NCBI RefSeq assembly: GCF_018371055.1
Contig: NZ_JAGYZD010000074.1
Coordinates: 1-7,485, forward strand
Source of the DNA: Finegoldia magna
GTDB taxonomy: Bacteria > Bacillota > Clostridia > Tissierellales > Peptoniphilaceae
Direction: 5' to 3'
Length of the DNA: 7,485 nt
The position numbers and the translations under genes were made by a program. Numbering within the stretch: the first letter of the stretch is position 1; each line of letters opens with the position of its first letter. The notes beneath the pieces were generated by a model. That model made no database searches, was not told where the DNA came from, and worked only from the letters and a program-made list of their open reading frames with translations. Below, piece by piece: positions 6,543-7,485 of this stretch.

Positions 6543-6987
6543 TTAATTCCTCTATAATTTCTTTTTCTCTTTTGTTGTTACCGTCAATTTTTATTTTTCT
6601 GGAAACATCACCAGTTTTTTCAATGTAAATCTCGATTAAATTTCTAGGCATATAAGACTGTGCCTGACTTGCCCATTCAATTATAGTAATTCCCTCAGGA
6701 TACAACAACTCATCTATATCCAAGGATTCTATCTCCATCTCATCTTCTAATCTATACAAATCAATATGATTTAATTGAACATCACCATAGTATGTATTTA
6801 CCAATGAAAAAGTCGGACTAGTTACATTGTCTTCAATTCCAAAACTTTTCGCAATGGACTTTGTAAGTGTAGTTTTTCCAGCTCCCAAATCACCAATCAA
6901 AGATATTACATCTTGTTTTTTTAAAGCTTTCGCAAAAACTTGTCCAAATTTTTCAGTATCTTTTAAATCATTTAAAATATATTCCAT
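6523..6987 (-). CDS. tsaE: TsaE, ATPase of the t6A-synthesis complex
   Basis: TsaE is a P-loop ATPase that binds the TsaB-TsaD dimer and is needed for repeated cycles of t6A formation. It has 154 residues, the normal length. It shows Walker A GDLGAGKT (32-39), the switch-like SPTFSLVNTY (57-66), HIDLYR (74-79) and IIEWASQ (Glu104-Trp105), all family hallmarks. The frame extends 14 codons further upstream with a hydrophobic stretch, but that region covers the promoter. GGTGA lies 5 bases before the ATG at 6987, so this start is preferred. It is the first gene of the tsaE-tsaB-rimI/tsaD operon and overlaps tsaB by 20 bp. Confidence 0.95.
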   Translation of the reverse strand: MEYILNDLKDTEKFGQVFAKALKKQDVISLIGDLGAGKTTLTKSIAKSFGIEDNVTSPTFSLVNTYYGDVQLNHIDLYRLEDEMEIESLDIDELLYPEGITIIEWASQAQSYMPRNLIEIYIEKTGDVSRKIKIDGNNKREKEIIEELNENFSD

Positions 6988-7003
6988 AAATATCACCAAA
7001 TAA

Positions 7004-7032
7004 ATTATATCACAACTGAACAACAACAAAAA
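7004..7032 (-). promoter_or_regulatory. Extended -10 promoter of the tsaE operon
   Basis: On the minus strand TGATATAAT (7012-7004) is an extended -10 element. The matching -35 position, 17 bp away (7032-7027), reads TTTTTG, a weak -35, and is the T-tract of the preceding terminator. The predicted start near 6997 would leave a leader of only about 10 nt, with GGTGA at its extreme 5' end. Confidence 0.65.
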
Positions 7033-7060
7033 TGACCCATTATTTTAGATTAATGAGTCA
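7028..7060 (-). terminator. Intrinsic terminator after ribU
   Basis: Read on the minus strand, TGACTCATTA (7060-7051) pairs with TAATGGGTCA (7042-7033) over 10 bp with one G-T wobble, an 8-base loop and a following run of five T. It lies 37 bp after the ribU stop and just before the tsaE promoter, separating the two transcription units. Confidence 0.85.
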
Positions 7061-7097
7061 TTGTATATTTTATGAATTTTTACATGTATGTTATTGA

Positions 7098-7485
7098 TTA
7101 TTTTTTCAAAAATCTTGAAATTGGCTTGTAAAGTGCGATTGTAACTGCAGATACAATGATACCTTTTACAATGTTAAATGGCACGATACTGAAAAGCACG
7201 AACATCAATGGAGTGCCTGCCAATGAATTTACTTTCGCAAACTCTTTTGTAAAATCAACCAAATTAATTCCGTACAATGGGAAAATTACAAAATAGTTAG
7301 AAATACAAGCCACTATTGTGTAAGCCAATACACCGAAAACCAATCCAGTGATTGCTGATTTTCTGCTTTTACCTTTGTTGTAAATTGAACTTGCTACAAC
7401 AACAAATACTGATGATAATATAAAGTTAGATAATTCCCCAACTCCACCAGTAGTTGTTCCGTTAATTATAAAGTTCAACAAAATC
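7098..7485 (-). CDS. ribU: RibU-like riboflavin ECF transporter S component, N-terminus outside the window
   Basis: This is the substrate-binding membrane subunit (S component) of an energy-coupling-factor vitamin transporter, most similar in pattern to RibU for riboflavin. Only the last 128 residues are visible; the frame is still open at the right edge, and the TTG at 7481 is internal. RibU-like features are GTTTGGVGELSNFI, a lysine/arginine loop (NKGKSRKSA), then GLVFGVLAYTIVACISNYF ending in FPLYG, and a final PFNIVKGIIVSAVTIALYK. Roughly four hydrophobic segments remain, and full RibU proteins are about 190-210 residues with six. The shared ECF module (EcfA, EcfA', EcfT) is not in view. 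Another S component of this superfamily is possible, but the GTTTGGVGE motif favours RibU. Confidence 0.85.
   Translation of the reverse strand, partial: ILLNFIINGTTTGGVGELSNFILSSVFVVVASSIYNKGKSRKSAITGLVFGVLAYTIVACISNYFVIFPLYGINLVDFTKEFAKVNSLAGTPLMFVLFSIVPFNIVKGIIVSAVTIALYKPISRFLKK

Noticed and set aside
6988..7029. Fourteen-residue N-terminal extension of TsaE
   Set aside because: It would start upstream of the predicted promoter and lacks a ribosome binding site; the ATG at 6987 has GGTGA and matches the family N-terminus.

Overview
This AT-rich window looks like a chromosomal core segment of a low-GC, Gram-positive anaerobe of the Firmicutes. The evidence is strong AGGAGG-type ribosome binding sites, short T-rich intrinsic terminators, near-consensus sigma-A promoters, a glmS ribozyme, a riboflavin ECF-type S component, and a FeoB with the 'MPCGAK' form of its core motif. 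A Peptoniphilaceae-like organism such as Finegoldia is my best guess from general appearance, but the sequence alone does not prove it.

Layout: (1) Positions 1-2247 carry an iron-uptake operon on the minus strand, read leftward: a 74-aa FeoA, an 80-aa FeoA of a different subtype, then FeoB, which runs off the left edge after 560 codons. Its promoter matches the sigma-A consensus exactly (TTGACA, 17 bp, TATAAT). It is overlaid by repeats and followed by a perfect 16-bp palindrome, which together look like operator sites. (2) A divergent control region (about 2178-2521) also holds an extended -10 promoter for glmS and a glmS self-cleaving ribozyme. (3) glmS (2522-4342, plus strand) encodes a complete glucosamine-6-phosphate synthase and ends at a strong, probably two-way hairpin terminator. 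(4) Positions 4415-6987, minus strand, hold an overlapping operon for the tRNA t6A37 modification: tsaE, tsaB, and one long gene that joins a full RimI acetyltransferase to a full TsaD. It has its own promoter, partly embedded in the T-tract of the preceding terminator. (5) At the right edge, minus strand, is the C-terminal part of a RibU-like riboflavin transporter S component.

Functionally, GlmS makes the amino-sugar precursor for the cell wall and is switched off by its own product through the ribozyme. TsaE, TsaB and TsaD are the late-step partners of t6A synthesis; the TsaC/Sua5 partner is not in this window. RimI acetylates ribosomal protein S18 in the characterised cases. The Feo proteins import ferrous iron. 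I found no mobile elements, CRISPR arrays, tRNA or rRNA. The most unusual items are the linker-less RimI-TsaD fusion and the dense regulatory region between feoA and glmS. I see no clearly new biological system.
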